Below, one piece after another: positions 8,225 to 18,075 of a stretch of DNA of 64,000 nt. The stretch covers positions 1 to 64,000 of the forward strand of contig JAFZPJ010000014.1 of the NCBI GenBank assembly GCA_017550385.1, in the 5' to 3' direction. This DNA comes from Clostridiales bacterium. Lineage in GTDB: Bacteria > Bacillota > Clostridia > Saccharofermentanales > Saccharofermentanaceae. The notes under the pieces were generated by a model, which was not told the origin of the DNA, searched no databases, and saw only the letters and a program-made list of their open reading frames with translations. Position numbers and translations under genes: made by a program. How positions within the stretch are numbered: the stretch's first letter is position 1; each line of letters begins with the position of its first letter.

Positions 8225-9280
8225 ATGAAACTCACGAAAACCATCACTGCTTTACTTCTCGGCACGCTATGCATGACTGCGCTTTGCAGCTGTTCTTCAG
8301 GCCAGGATACCGCCGCCTCGAAAAAGAAAAACGCGGACAACACCAAGGATACCGAGACGACCAAAGCTTCTTACGTTACCGAAGAGACAACCTCACCTTC
8401 CATAGATTGTGAGCTTCCGGAGGGCGAAGTACTCATACACACCGGATATACGAACGAAGCCGAGGGGTATAATGCAAGAAACATATACGTGTTGTCTGAC
8501 GGCAGCGTGTATATGTCTGAGGAGTTCTTCGGCGGGTTTGTTGAAGAATACTGCGACCCGCTCTCAGACGAGGACAGGTTGTCGCTCTTGAAGTTATATA
8601 CTAAGCCCGTAATGCAGATCAATGAACCTTCGCTCCTAGAGATATATTACGATATGGTCATGATCGATCCGGATGCGGAGTTCGTCTATGAAGACGATTA
8701 CGTCTGCTATGACGCCGGTTATTCTTATACAGAAGTCAATGTCGGCGGCAATTGGATCAAGATATCTGAAGGCGGCGTTTACAACGGCTGGCTCGAAGAT
8801 GACTATGCCAAGGAAGCATCAGAGCTTATACGTGACTCATTCTCTGATTACAGTTTGGGCATTACCACACATATCTATTCAAAGGACATCACATTCCTTA
8901 AGACTTTTGAATTAACTTGCGAGGATCCTAAGCCCTGCAAGATGCTTATCACCAACATGGATGAACTTAAAGCTTTCGAAGAGCAGTACGGCATCGACCT
9001 GGAAAGCCTCGACAGCTTCGCATACTTCGGCGACAGAGATTATGACTCGTTCAAATCGTTGTGCATCGCCGTGGAGATCGTGGCTTACGATGAAGTGTTC
9101 GGCTTGGATACCGTCTCCACAGATGCGTTCATCGTATCAGATAATTATGTCGGCTTTGGCAACTTGGGGTTGCTTAAGATGGCGACGACGGACCTGAGGC
9201 TCGGCGTGGATAAATACTACTGCTATGTCGCTCAGGTTCCGGCCTACGATATGAGCGTGTACGACGGATATACTACTTGA
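8225..9280 (+). CDS. Lipoprotein, unknown function
   Basis: A 351-residue protein with a lipoprotein signal peptide (KLTKTITALLLGTLCM, lipobox LCSC at about 20-23), then a Thr/Lys-rich linker and an acidic, Tyr-rich extracellular part. A second half starting near PCKMLITNMDELKAF resembles a separate domain. Start ATG 8225 has GGAGG six bases upstream. The open frame continues upstream to 7838, but that part has no ribosome site and lies over the oppositely oriented gene, so it is not used. The 3' end overlaps the convergent gene at 9273 by 8 bases. No named family recognised. Confidence 0.75.
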   Translation: MKLTKTITALLLGTLCMTALCSCSSGQDTAASKKKNADNTKDTETTKASYVTEETTSPSIDCELPEGEVLIHTGYTNEAEGYNARNIYVLSDGSVYMSEEFFGGFVEEYCDPLSDEDRLSLLKLYTKPVMQINEPSLLEIYYDMVMIDPDAEFVYEDDYVCYDAGYSYTEVNVGGNWIKISEGGVYNGWLEDDYAKEASELIRDSFSDYSLGITTHIYSKDITFLKTFELTCEDPKPCKMLITNMDELKAFEEQYGIDLESLDSFAYFGDRDYDSFKSLCIAVEIVAYDEVFGLDTVSTDAFIVSDNYVGFGNLGLLKMATTDLRLGVDKYYCYVAQVPAYDMSVYDGYTT

Positions 9281-9791
9281 CCAGTGTCGGCGACAAACGC
9301 ACAAGCTCGCTCTTAAATCTGTCACGCCTTGCTGCGGCCGGAATGTCGTCATTGCATCCGGCCCAGTATTTCTTGGTCTTATTATTCGACTTGACCGTGA
9401 TATAGATATTATCGGCTTTGCCGGCGATTGGCAGGAACGGTGCGATCTTCACACTTGTGCCTTCGATATCATAATAGTCATCATTTATATAGAATCCGTT
9501 TTGCTCGATCGTAATCGTCTTAACGACCCTTCCGCAGTTGATCTGGAGTATCACGAACATAATGGCAGCAACAGCAAGAGTCATCACACCGAACCCTCTG
9601 AATAAACGAAAATAACTGTCATTGATAAGAAAGGCCACAGCGACCATCAAGACGCTTAACCCCGCGACGATCCCAAGGTATTTAAGGCTGGTCTGCTTCA
9701 TGAGCGCAGGATCAAAATCTATGAACTTAGGATATTCGCTCACTTCATTATCCGCATTGAACAAGGGTTCAGATCCGTAATCATCGGTCAT
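9273..9791 (-). CDS. Two-pass membrane protein with PH-like domain, unknown function
   Basis: About 172 residues. An acidic N-terminal stretch is followed by two hydrophobic helices (YLGIVAGLSVLMVAVAFL and FGVMTLAVAAIMFVIL) and a C-terminal beta-rich domain (ITIEQNGFYINDDYYDIEG) of the kind found in YcxB or bacterial PH-like proteins. Start ATG 9791 lies behind AAGGAGG at 9 bases; an upstream start at 9824 is less likely. It is transcribed just ahead of the lepA terminator region but in a separate unit. Function unknown. Confidence 0.65.
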   Translation of the reverse strand: MTDDYGSEPLFNADNEVSEYPKFIDFDPALMKQTSLKYLGIVAGLSVLMVAVAFLINDSYFRLFRGFGVMTLAVAAIMFVILQINCGRVVKTITIEQNGFYINDDYYDIEGTSVKIAPFLPIAGKADNIYITVKSNNKTKKYWAGCNDDIPAAARRDRFKSELVRLSPTLVK

Positions 9792-9841
9792 GGCAGTAAT
9801 CCTCCTTTTACAAAAGAATAGCACTTACATACCTGACAATG

Positions 9842-9871
9842 CAAAATAAAGCTCCGGAATGATTCCGGAGC
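9842..9871 (-). terminator. Rho-independent terminator after lepA
   Basis: Reading leftwards, GCTCCGGAAT pairs with ATTCCGGAGC and is followed by TTTATTTTGC. It ends the hisS-aspS-lepB-lepA transcript. Confidence 0.85.
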
Positions 9872-9884
9872 CCATAATACTTAT

Positions 9885-11696
9885 TTACTCTTCGTCCAAC
9901 TTCAGAACGCTCATGAAGGCTTCCTGCGGGACGTCTACGGAACCTACCTGACGCATACGCTTCTTACCTTCCTTCTGCTTCTCGAGGAGCTTCTTCTTAC
10001 GCGAGATATCGCCGCCGTAACACTTCGCGGTAACGTCCTTGCGGTATGCGCGGATCGTCTCCCTGGCGATTATCTTGCCTCCGATGGCTGCCTGTACGGG
10101 GATCTCGAACTGCTGCCTCGGGATATTCTCCTTGAGCTTCTCGCACATCCTCCTGCCTCTCGCATACGCCTTGTCTGCGTGGACTATGAAGGACAGTGCA
10201 TCGACTGTATCGCCGTTCAGGAGTATATCGAGCTTTACGAGCTTGCTCTTCTCATAACCCGCAGGCTCATAGTCGAGCGAAGCATAACCTCTCGTGCGGG
10301 ACTTCAGGGCATCGAAGAAGTCATAGATGATCTCATTCAGCGGCAGCTTGTAGTGGAGCATGACGCGCTTCTCATCCAGATACTTCATATCGACGTATTC
10401 GCCTCTTCTGTCCTGGCAGAGCTCCATGATGTTGCCGACGTATTCCTTGGGGAGCATTATCGTAGCCTTTACGATGGGCTCTTCCATATAGTCGATGGTA
10501 TCAACGGGAGGCATGTTCGTCGGGTTGGAACACTCGACCATCTCGCCGCTCGTGAGATATATGTGATAGATAACGGAAGGCGCCGTGCTGATAAGGTCGA
10601 GGTTGAACTCACGTTCAAGTCTCTCCTGTATTACTTCATAGTGCAGAAGGCCCAGGAAGCCGCATCTGAATCCGAAGCCCAGAGCCGCAGATGTCTCTGC
10701 ATCGAAGGACAGGGCCGCATCGTTCAGCCTGAGCTTCTCCAACGCATCTTTGAGGTCACCGTATTTGGCACCGTCCACGGGATAGATACCGCAGAATACC
10801 ATCTGCTGGATACCCTTGTAACCGATAAGAGGCTCATCCGCAGGATCGTCCGCAGTGGTTATCGTATCGCCCGGAGCCGTATCTCCGACATTCTTGATGG
10901 AAGCGCAGATATAACCTACCTCGCCCGCCATGAGGCCGTCGGTGGGAACTAACTCACCCGGAGCAAAGAATCCGAGCTCGGTTACCGTGAACTCCTTGCC
11001 TGTATGCATCGCGCGTATGCGGTCACCCTGCTTGAGGCTGCCCTTCTTCACGCGCACGCTGACGATAACGCCCTTGTAGGGGTCGTATTTGGAATCGAAA
11101 ACAAGTGCCTGCAGCGGTGCCTGTGTATCAGCATCCGGTGCGGGCAGGTACTCTACGACCTTCTCCAATACTTCCTCTATGTTGATGTCGCTCTTGGCAG
11201 AGATCAAGGGCGCATAGGATGCGTCGATGCCGATATCGTCTTCTATCTCGCGGCGTACCTCTTCGGGACGCGCGGAAGGAAGATCTATCTTGTTGATGAC
11301 CGGAAGGACCTCGAGGTCCGCATCAACTGCCAGATATACATTTGCAAGAGTCTGCGCCTCTACGCCCTGTGAAGCGTCAACAACGAGTATCGCACCGTCG
11401 CAAGCAGCGAGAGACCTTGATACCTCATAGTTGAAGTCGACATGGCCGGGAGTGTCGATAAGGTTGAGCATATACTCATGACCGTCAGCAGCCTTGTAAG
11501 GCAGCCTTACCGCCTGAGACTTTATCGTGATGCCGCGCTCACGCTCGATGTCCATGTTATCGAGGATCTGATCCTGCATCTCACGCTTCTCTTTAACATG
11601 TGTATGCTCGATGAGCCTGTCGGCAAGCGTTGACTTGCCGTGGTCGATGTGTGCGATTATGCAGAAGTTTCTTATATACTTTTGTCTGTCGTCCAT
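9885..11696 (-). CDS. lepA: Elongation factor 4 (LepA), ribosome back-translocase GTPase
   Basis: A 603-residue protein, the normal length for LepA/EF4. It is a translational GTPase with an EF-G-like layout and a unique C-terminal domain. Visible motifs: P-loop [10 protein letters not shown] near residue 14, the switch region [22 protein letters not shown], and the C-terminal [14 protein letters not shown]. It acts on ribosomes stalled or mispositioned during elongation. It lies 12 bases after lepB. Start ATG 11696. High confidence. Confidence 0.97.
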   Translation of the reverse strand: MDDRQKYIRNFCIIAHIDHGKSTLADRLIEHTHVKEKREMQDQILDNMDIERERGITIKSQAVRLPYKAADGHEYMLNLIDTPGHVDFNYEVSRSLAACDGAILVVDASQGVEAQTLANVYLAVDADLEVLPVINKIDLPSARPEEVRREIEDDIGIDASYAPLISAKSDINIEEVLEKVVEYLPAPDADTQAPLQALVFDSKYDPYKGVIVSVRVKKGSLKQGDRIRAMHTGKEFTVTELGFFAPGELVPTDGLMAGEVGYICASIKNVGDTAPGDTITTADDPADEPLIGYKGIQQMVFCGIYPVDGAKYGDLKDALEKLRLNDAALSFDAETSAALGFGFRCGFLGLLHYEVIQERLEREFNLDLISTAPSVIYHIYLTSGEMVECSNPTNMPPVDTIDYMEEPIVKATIMLPKEYVGNIMELCQDRRGEYVDMKYLDEKRVMLHYKLPLNEIIYDFFDALKSRTRGYASLDYEPAGYEKSKLVKLDILLNGDTVDALSFIVHADKAYARGRRMCEKLKENIPRQQFEIPVQAAIGGKIIARETIRAYRKDVTAKCYGGDISRKKKLLEKQKEGKKRMRQVGSVDVPQEAFMSVLKLDEE

Positions 11697-11708
11697 TTGT
11701 GTCCTAAC

Positions 11709-12401
11709 TTACAGTATCTTAAAGTCGCTCAGAGGGAATATCCTCACGAAAGCAACGGCTACGATACGGTCCTTGCTGAACGGACCTAAGTTCCTCGAGT
11801 CGTTGCTGACAGGCCTGTTGTCGCCCAGGCAGAAATACTCGTCGGGTCCGAGCGTTACCTCGTTATAGCCTTTGGCAAGACCGTAATCCATCATGGTGGT
11901 CTTGGTGCCTTCCGGCAGATAGCTCTCTTCGAGGATATAGAATTCCGTGCCGTCAGCAGGCTTGATGTAGACGTTGCCGTCTTCGATCTTTACCGTCTCA
12001 CCGGGAAGGCCGATGACTCTCTTGACCAGATACTCGGTCTTTGTGTAGCCCTCCATTCCCTGACCGTTCAGGATAACGATATCGCCTCTGTTGTATGCAC
12101 TGAAGTATGTAGAGATCTTCTGCGTGAACACCACGTCGCCCGAATTGAGCGTAGGCATCATGGAAGGTCCGTAGACATTGTCTCTCTGCAGAACGAATAC
12201 GACTATCAGCACGCCTGCGATAACGCCGATGCAGATGGTGCGGAGCCAGTCCAAGACCTCTTCTGCGATCGTGTGCTTGCTTACGGCCTTCTCCCTGGCA
12301 GCACGCTGCTCATCAGAATAGCTCTGCTGCTCGGCAGTAAGAGTGTCGTCCGCAAAAGGCGAATCCTTATCTTCTACCGGAATGTTCCTCTCGTCGTCCA
12401 A
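11709..12401 (-). CDS. lepB: Type I signal peptidase
   Basis: A 230-residue membrane serine protease that cleaves signal peptides from exported proteins. After an acidic cytoplasmic segment there is one membrane helix (ICIGVIAGVLIVVFVL, about 57-72). The catalytic Ser is in YGPSMMPTL and the catalytic Lys in YLVKRVIGLPGE; the GDNRPVSNDSRNLGP box is also present. The start codon is TTG at 12401, two bases after the aspS stop, with GAGGAG at 7 bases, so translation is probably coupled to aspS. The symbol follows common usage (sip in Bacillus). Confidence 0.94.
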   Translation of the reverse strand: MDDERNIPVEDKDSPFADDTLTAEQQSYSDEQRAAREKAVSKHTIAEEVLDWLRTICIGVIAGVLIVVFVLQRDNVYGPSMMPTLNSGDVVFTQKISTYFSAYNRGDIVILNGQGMEGYTKTEYLVKRVIGLPGETVKIEDGNVYIKPADGTEFYILEESYLPEGTKTTMMDYGLAKGYNEVTLGPDEYFCLGDNRPVSNDSRNLGPFSKDRIVAVAFVRIFPLSDFKIL

Positions 12402-12402
12402 A

Positions 12403-14202
12403 TCAGTTCTCCTCAGAGTTTGTCTCTTCTGCCGCAGCGGGTGCGACTGTCCTGATATTCAGTTCTTCAAGCTGCTTGTCGGATACATAACCCGGAGCAT
12501 CCATCATGACGTCTGCAGCGTTCTTGTTCATCGGGAACGGGATTACCTCACGGATGGTCTCCTCGCCCGACAGGAGCATTACCATACGGTCTACGCCCGG
12601 AGCGATGCCTGCATGCGGCGGAGCGCCGTAGCAGAACGCGTTGTACATGGCGGGGAACTTAGCCTTAACGTCCTCTTCACCGAGTCTTACGAGCTCGAAA
12701 GCCTTGATCATGATCTCAGGATCGTGGTTACGTACGGCGCCCGAAGACAGCTCGATGCCGTTAACTACGAGGTCATACTGGTCTGCCTTGATGGACAGAG
12801 GATCGATCTCTCCGCTCTCTGCCTTGAGAAGGACATCAAGTCCTCCCGACGGCATCGAGAAGGGGTTGTGGCAGAACTCGAGTTCGCCTGACTCCTCGCC
12901 GATCTCGTACATCGGGAAATCTACGATCCAGCAGAACGCATACTGTTCCTTGTCCATGTGGCCCGGAACTGCAGCGCCGAAAGTCTTGATGAGAACGCCT
13001 GCCATCTTCTGTGCAGCGCCCTTAGTGCCTGCGGACAGGACAACGAGCGTATCGGGCTTAAGTCCGAGCTTTGCTATTACCTCGTCCTTCTTAGGCTGTA
13101 CGAACTTGGAGATACCTCCGACGATCTCACCGTTCTCGTCCATCCTGAACCAGTAGCCCTTGGATCCGGACTGGATCTCGGCATCGTTCATTGTCTTGTC
13201 GATGAACTTGCGGCTCTCGTGGAAGTCAGAGATGACGATCGCCTTGATCTCGCCTTCCGCGAACGGTGCGAACTCCTCTGTGCGGAGAAGCTCTGTAACG
13301 TCTGTAACCGTCAGGTCGATACGGAGGTCGGGCTTATCCGTGCCGTACTTTTCCATTGCCTCGAGGTAAGGGATGCGTACGAAGGGTGAGCCTGATGCTC
13401 TGTCGTATTTGCCGTATTTCGCGAAGACAGGAGGAAGTACATCCTCGATGATCTCGAAGACGTCGTCCTGGCTTGCGAAAGCCATCTCCATGTCGAGCTG
13501 GTAGAACTCGCCCGGGCATCTGTCGCCTCTTGCGTCCTCGTCCCTGAAGCAGGGTGCGATCTGGAAATATCTGTCGATACCGGACACCATCAGGAGCTGC
13601 TTGAACTGCTGGGGTGCCTGGGGAAGTGCATAGAACTTGCCGGGATGCTTACGTGCGGGAACGAGGTAGTCTCTCGCACCCTCAGGTGAAGATACCGTAA
13701 GGATAGGAGTCGTGATCTCCATGAAGTCATGCTCGATCATGGCAGCTCTGAGAGCAGCGATAACGTTGGATCTCAGGATAAGGTTCTTCTTGACCTCGGG
13801 GTTACGGATATCAAGATATCTGTACTTAAGTCTTGTAAGCTCGTCTGCTTCACGGCTGTGGTTGATCTCGAAGGGAAGCTCGTTGTAACGGCAGCGGCCG
13901 AGGACTGTGATCTTCTCGGGTACGACTTCGATGTCGCCTGTTGCCTGCTTATCGTTCTTGGAAGATCTCTCCCTTACCGTACCCTCGACCTTGATCGTGG
14001 ACTCCTTGGTGATGGCCTTGACCGTCTTCATCATCTCGGCGTTCTCGACGACGATCTGGGTAGTGCCGTAGAAATCACGGATGACTACGAAGCCAAGCTC
14101 TGCGCCGACCTCGCGGAAGTTCTCGAGCCAGCCCGAGAGCGTGACCTTCTTGCCTGCGTCCGTGATCCTTAATTCTCCGCATGTATGTGTACGCGACTGC
14201 AT
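12403..14202 (-). CDS. aspS: Aspartyl-tRNA synthetase
   Basis: A 599-residue class II synthetase of the bacterial type, which charges tRNA-Asp with aspartate. The N-terminal OB-fold anticodon-binding domain (about 1-110), motif 2 FRDEDARGDR, an inserted bacterial GAD domain (about 290-410) and motif 3 GIAPGVDRMVML are all visible. GGAGGAATACAT lies just before ATG 14202. It lies 21 bases after hisS. I cannot tell whether it is the discriminating or non-discriminating form. Confidence 0.96.
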   Translation of the reverse strand: MQSRTHTCGELRITDAGKKVTLSGWLENFREVGAELGFVVIRDFYGTTQIVVENAEMMKTVKAITKESTIKVEGTVRERSSKNDKQATGDIEVVPEKITVLGRCRYNELPFEINHSREADELTRLKYRYLDIRNPEVKKNLILRSNVIAALRAAMIEHDFMEITTPILTVSSPEGARDYLVPARKHPGKFYALPQAPQQFKQLLMVSGIDRYFQIAPCFRDEDARGDRCPGEFYQLDMEMAFASQDDVFEIIEDVLPPVFAKYGKYDRASGSPFVRIPYLEAMEKYGTDKPDLRIDLTVTDVTELLRTEEFAPFAEGEIKAIVISDFHESRKFIDKTMNDAEIQSGSKGYWFRMDENGEIVGGISKFVQPKKDEVIAKLGLKPDTLVVLSAGTKGAAQKMAGVLIKTFGAAVPGHMDKEQYAFCWIVDFPMYEIGEESGELEFCHNPFSMPSGGLDVLLKAESGEIDPLSIKADQYDLVVNGIELSSGAVRNHDPEIMIKAFELVRLGEEDVKAKFPAMYNAFCYGAPPHAGIAPGVDRMVMLLSGEETIREVIPFPMNKNAADVMMDAPGYVSDKQLEELNIRTVAPAAAEETNSEEN

Positions 14203-14223
14203 ATGTATTCCTCCAACTGTTGA

Positions 14224-15474
14224 TTAACTAAAGAATTCGACAAGTCCGTCGAGCTTTACCGGCGTCTCGGTGCCGTCAGCCATGTTCTTGACCTTGACCT
14301 CGCCCGAAGAGAGCTCGTCGTCGCCGATAACAGCAAGGAACGGGATCCCCTGCTTGCCGGCGTATTTCATCTGCGACTTGAAAGACCTGCCCATGAGATC
14401 TCTCTCGCAGCCGATGCCGTTAAGCCTGAGCTGATAGCATATCTGCGCGATCTTGCTGCCTGCAGCCTCGCTCATTCCTACCAGGTAGATCTTAACGTTA
14501 TCTTCCTTCTCGAAAACGACGCCCTGGGCTTCCGCCTCCATTAGGAATCTCTCGATACCCATCGCGAAACCGATACCGGGTGTGGCAGTGCCGCCGCAGT
14601 CCTCAACGAGTCCGTCGTATCTTCCGCCGCCGCAGATGGTGCCCTGCGTACCGACGTTCTCGGATACGAACTCGAATACGGTCCTCGTATAGTAATCGAG
14701 GCCTCTTACTATGTTGGGGTCGATATCGTACTTGATGCCAACAGCATCGAGATTTGCCTTAAGGCCTTCGAAGTGCGCCTTGCAGTCATCGCAGAGAAAG
14801 TCGATAAGCCTGGGTGCGCTCTGTACGATCTCTTTCTCGCCGTCGATCTTACAGTCGATCATGCGGAGGGGGTTCTTCTCGAACCTTGCCTGGCAGTCCT
14901 CGCACATTGAAGAGACGTGCGGTCTGAAGTGATCCTTCAAGATCTCGTTGTACTTGCTCCTGCATGCAGGGCATCCGATCGAATTGATGTGGAGTGCGAT
15001 GTTCTTAAGCCCCATCCTCTTGAAGAAGACATCGATGACGCTGATGATCTCTGCGTCTATCTCGGGACCCGTGCTTCCGAAAGACTCAAGGCCGAGCTGG
15101 TGGAACTCTCTTCTCCTGCCCTTTGCCATCTTCTCATATCTGAAAGCAGTGATGTTATAGAAGAGCCTTACGGGTGAAGGAAGCGAAGACATGCCGTTCT
15201 CGATATATGATCTGACGACACCTGCAGTACCCTCAGGTCTGAGCGTAATGCTCCTTCCGCCCTTGTCGTCAAAGGTGTACATCTCCTTGGTAACGACGTC
15301 TGTGGTATCTCCTACGCCCCTCTGGAACAGATCGGTCTGCTCGAACGTAGGTATCCTTATCTCTTCGTAGCCGAAGCTGTGGCATACGTCGGCAAACATC
15401 TTCTCTGTCTTCTGCCACTTGTAAATATCAGCCGGCAGGATATCGCCTGTACCCTTTTGTGCGCTGTATCTCAT
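14224..15474 (-). CDS. hisS: Histidyl-tRNA synthetase
   Basis: About 416 residues, normal for bacterial HisRS, a class II synthetase that charges tRNA-His. Motif 2 (FRYEKMAKGRRREFHQ), the histidine-binding segment GLDYYTRTVFEF and motif 3 (GFAMGIERFL) are present, with a C-terminal anticodon-binding domain from about residue 325. ATG 15474 is chosen because AAGGAGA lies six bases upstream; GTG 15477 is only three bases from it. First gene of the leftward operon. No T-box leader is present upstream. Confidence 0.96.
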   Translation of the reverse strand: MRYSAQKGTGDILPADIYKWQKTEKMFADVCHSFGYEEIRIPTFEQTDLFQRGVGDTTDVVTKEMYTFDDKGGRSITLRPEGTAGVVRSYIENGMSSLPSPVRLFYNITAFRYEKMAKGRRREFHQLGLESFGSTGPEIDAEIISVIDVFFKRMGLKNIALHINSIGCPACRSKYNEILKDHFRPHVSSMCEDCQARFEKNPLRMIDCKIDGEKEIVQSAPRLIDFLCDDCKAHFEGLKANLDAVGIKYDIDPNIVRGLDYYTRTVFEFVSENVGTQGTICGGGRYDGLVEDCGGTATPGIGFAMGIERFLMEAEAQGVVFEKEDNVKIYLVGMSEAAGSKIAQICYQLRLNGIGCERDLMGRSFKSQMKYAGKQGIPFLAVIGDDELSSGEVKVKNMADGTETPVKLDGLVEFFS

Positions 15475-15507
15475 CACAAATCTCCTTTAATAATAAAAAC
15501 ACGCGTA

Positions 15508-15536
15508 ATTATAAGGCAATAAGGGCGATCAGGCAA
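15508..15536 (-). promoter_or_regulatory. hisS: Promoter of hisS-aspS-lepB-lepA
   Basis: On the minus strand TTGCCT (15531-15536), a 17-base spacer and TATAAT (15508-15513), about 35 bases before the hisS start. This is a near-consensus sigma-A promoter. Confidence 0.75.
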
Positions 15537-15567
15537 CCTCCTGAGGGCGCACGGCAGCGTTGCAGGT

Positions 15568-15679
15568 GTTTTTTGTTAGAGTAACTGTTAGAGTTTTTGC
15601 AAAACACTAACAAAAACATGGAGATTTGAGGCCTTTCACTAGTAAGTGTTAGAGTTTTGGGCAAAACTCTAACACTTAC
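15568..15679. repeat. Pair of nested inverted repeats sharing the core GTTAGAGTTTT
   Basis: Two hairpins in tandem. The right one is a perfect 18-bp stem (15642-15659 with 15662-15679) with almost no loop. The left one has an outer stem (15568-15579 with 15607-15617) and an inner stem (15587-15597 with 15601-15611, one A-A mismatch). Both use the core GTTAGAGTTTT. They lie after the ChW-protein gene and before the hisS promoter. The right stem could stop the leftward ChW-protein transcript, although no clean T-run follows it. Confidence 0.75.
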
Positions 15680-15710
15680 ACTAACAATCCTTCTATTTGG
15701 ATAATGGATG

Positions 15711-17231
15711 TTATTCTCCTTTAATCTCTCCGCAGACAGAACAGACATAGATCGTCTCATCCCAGGCGGGCTGGTCGACCACTTCATATTCAACCGGAGT
15801 TATGATCTCGTCACAACCATAAGACCCCCCGTAACCGGCACCAATCCAGGAATCCACCAACTGTCCTGTCGAAGAATCTATGGCTTTCCACTGCATTCCG
15901 CAAACATCGTTTTCACAGTGCTCGATACAGTCAGCTTCACTGGCAAAGACTTTTCCACAGCCGTTACATACCCAACTGCCGTCATGATGGACCTTTGTCA
16001 CCTTCAGATATGAGACATCTGCGAAGGTATAAGGTATGCCAAGAGAATCGTACCACACACCGTCACACTTACTGTGATCGAGATCACAAGTAACAAACTG
16101 ATGGCCGGCCTTAGGCGGAAGTCCCGGGCCTTCATGCGAATAATCGTAATTCCATTCAGTATGCGTAACTGCATCGTGATGGATCGTGACTGCTACCCAC
16201 TCATGCTCATGTGTAACGGAAGGGCTGCTTGTTACGCTTGATATGCCGGCAACATTCCCGGGAGCAGCACCGCCCTTGGCAACAAGAACGATCTGGATCG
16301 CTTCAAGCCTCTTTGAGATGCTCGAAGTTCCGCTCATCTCGCCGTTCTTTGCCCAACCGAGCCAGCCGTAGTCCTGTGCGTGCACTCTATAGTACACATC
16401 ATAGTAGTCTGCAACTTCACCGGTCAGTTCGATCTCTATTCCCTCAAGCCGGTAGCTCATACCTTGAGTGCCGCTCATCTCGCCGTCTTTGGACCAAGCA
16501 GATTCCCATCCTATATTCTGAACGTGAGTGTGATATTGGATGCTTCCCGAATACTGATTGCCGGTAAGATGGATCTCGATACCCTCCAGTCTCTTAGACT
16601 GGCCTGTAGTACCGGACTCGCTACCATCTTTTGCCCAAGTGCTTTCCCAGCCGTAGTCCTGTCTGTGGACTCTGTAGTTAACGGACATGGACGTGCCCGT
16701 GCCTCTCGGAACTATCCTGATACGGACTTCCTCGAGCCTTTTGGACTCGCCTGTGGTGCCGGCCAAAGTGCCGTCAGATACGAAGCCCTGCGCATCTCCG
16801 TAATCCTGAATATGTACGGCATATTCAACTGTATAGTATGCAGCAAGGTCACCGGTAAGTTCCATCTCGATACCTTCAAGTCTCTTGGACTGGCCTGATG
16901 TGCCTGCCATCTCGCCTGCCGTGCGGTAGTCCTGCCAGCCGATGTCCTGGACGTGTACACGGTACTGGAGCGAGCCGCCGTAACCGGTGTTGTTTTCGAG
17001 GTTGATGGTTATGGCTTCGACTCTCTTGGCCTGACCGCGTGTGCCAAGCGTGAGCGTGCCGGTCGATGCATCCCAGGTGCCTTCTGTATCGCCGTAGTCT
17101 TGGACGTGGCATGTGCCGGACAAAGTGATGCAGGTGTCGGCAATGACGCTGCCTGAAGTCAACGGGAGCGCGGTAAGTGTAAGTGCAGCGGTAAGTGCTG
17201 CTGCGAGTAATGATTTGGTGAAATGTCTCAT
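15711..17231 (-). CDS. Secreted ChW-repeat protein with Cys-rich C-terminus
   Basis: A 506-residue exported protein. The signal peptide (KSLLAAALTAALTLTAL, residues 5-21) is followed by about six ChW repeats (clostridial hydrophobic repeats with a conserved Gly-Trp), each about 45 residues: for example YRVHVQDIGWQDY then GTSGQSKRLEGIEMELTG. ChW repeats are usual in surface proteins of clostridia. The last 150 residues differ: they hold CxxC pairs in WVCNGCGKVF, a Cys/His stretch (CIEHCENDVC) and YVCSVCGEIKG, which could bind zinc or form disulfides. Start ATG 17231 follows GGAGG at five bases. It lies 22 bases after the membrane-protein gene at 17254, so the two form one operon. Confidence 0.85.
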   Translation of the reverse strand: MRHFTKSLLAAALTAALTLTALPLTSGSVIADTCITLSGTCHVQDYGDTEGTWDASTGTLTLGTRGQAKRVEAITINLENNTGYGGSLQYRVHVQDIGWQDYRTAGEMAGTSGQSKRLEGIEMELTGDLAAYYTVEYAVHIQDYGDAQGFVSDGTLAGTTGESKRLEEVRIRIVPRGTGTSMSVNYRVHRQDYGWESTWAKDGSESGTTGQSKRLEGIEIHLTGNQYSGSIQYHTHVQNIGWESAWSKDGEMSGTQGMSYRLEGIEIELTGEVADYYDVYYRVHAQDYGWLGWAKNGEMSGTSSISKRLEAIQIVLVAKGGAAPGNVAGISSVTSSPSVTHEHEWVAVTIHHDAVTHTEWNYDYSHEGPGLPPKAGHQFVTCDLDHSKCDGVWYDSLGIPYTFADVSYLKVTKVHHDGSWVCNGCGKVFASEADCIEHCENDVCGMQWKAIDSSTGQLVDSWIGAGYGGSYGCDEIITPVEYEVVDQPAWDETIYVCSVCGEIKGE

Positions 17232-17253
17232 GGTTGCCTCCAAGAATACTATA

Positions 17254-18033
17254 TTACTGTCCGGGTACGATTGCATCAGGATCCGGCAGGATATCACCTG
17301 CAAGATCAAAAGCATCTGAATAAGACATTACGGAATTCTCGGACATGATCTGGGCAAACATTTCCCGTTTGGTGATCCCGGAATTAATGGAAGCGAAGAA
17401 GCAAAGCCCGACAACAACTACTGCAGCTATAACGGCACCGATCTTGCCGATTGTGCTTAAAGCTGCAAACCACAGGATCACAGGCAGTACGACCATATGA
17501 GCCAGGATGAGTCCCAGTGTGATGAGCATATACACGCCGCCTTCTGACTTTCTGAAACCCCAGATGGCGATCGCTATCAACAGTAAGACGGGAACGCCTG
17601 CCAGCAGGTTCTCCTGCATCTCGCTCCAGGAATCAGTCAGATGTGTCTCCGAAGCATAAATGTAGTATGCCATTACTCCGACTTCACCGAATCCTGCAAG
17701 CAGCGGAAGTATTCCTTTTGCCTTTCCCCATCCCTTGCCTTCGACAATATTAAGGATACAAGTTGTCGTATAACCGTACGCAAAGAAGCCCACTGCTGTA
17801 TAGAGGAAAGGTCCTCCCGCTACTGTTTCCCAGCCGCTCTCGACTTTACGCATTGAGTCAAGGCCAACATCTCTGATCGCGTCGAAAAGGCACTCTGAAT
17901 CAGGGTAGAAGCCATTCTTTGTATATGCGACCTGTGTCATTATGCCTATCACTATCATGAACACCAGATACACTATCGGTGCTGCTATCACCAGGACTCC
18001 AAGTGCTCTTTTGATTGCCATTTTAAGTTTCAT
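17254..18033 (-). CDS. Polytopic membrane protein, unknown function
   Basis: About 259 residues with six or so hydrophobic helices (for example GVLVIAAPIVYLVFMIVIG, ITLGLILAHMVVLPVILWF and IGAVIAAVVVVGLCFFAS). No family recognised. ATG 18033 is preferred over GTG 18042 because of the AGCGAGG ribosome site. It forms an operon with the ChW-repeat protein downstream. Its upstream region shares a two-block motif with the promoter region of the sigma-factor gene at 18470-20617, so it is a candidate target of that sigma factor. Confidence 0.7.
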   Translation of the reverse strand: MKLKMAIKRALGVLVIAAPIVYLVFMIVIGIMTQVAYTKNGFYPDSECLFDAIRDVGLDSMRKVESGWETVAGGPFLYTAVGFFAYGYTTTCILNIVEGKGWGKAKGILPLLAGFGEVGVMAYYIYASETHLTDSWSEMQENLLAGVPVLLLIAIAIWGFRKSEGGVYMLITLGLILAHMVVLPVILWFAALSTIGKIGAVIAAVVVVGLCFFASINSGITKREMFAQIMSENSVMSYSDAFDLAGDILPDPDAIVPGQ

Positions 18034-18075
18034 GTTTGCCACCTCGCTTTTTAAGATAAATGCTTGATAAATGTT

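Noticed and set aside
15478..15710. T-box riboswitch upstream of hisS
   Set aside because: No T-box sequence, specifier stem or antiterminator; only a simple promoter and the twin hairpins are present.
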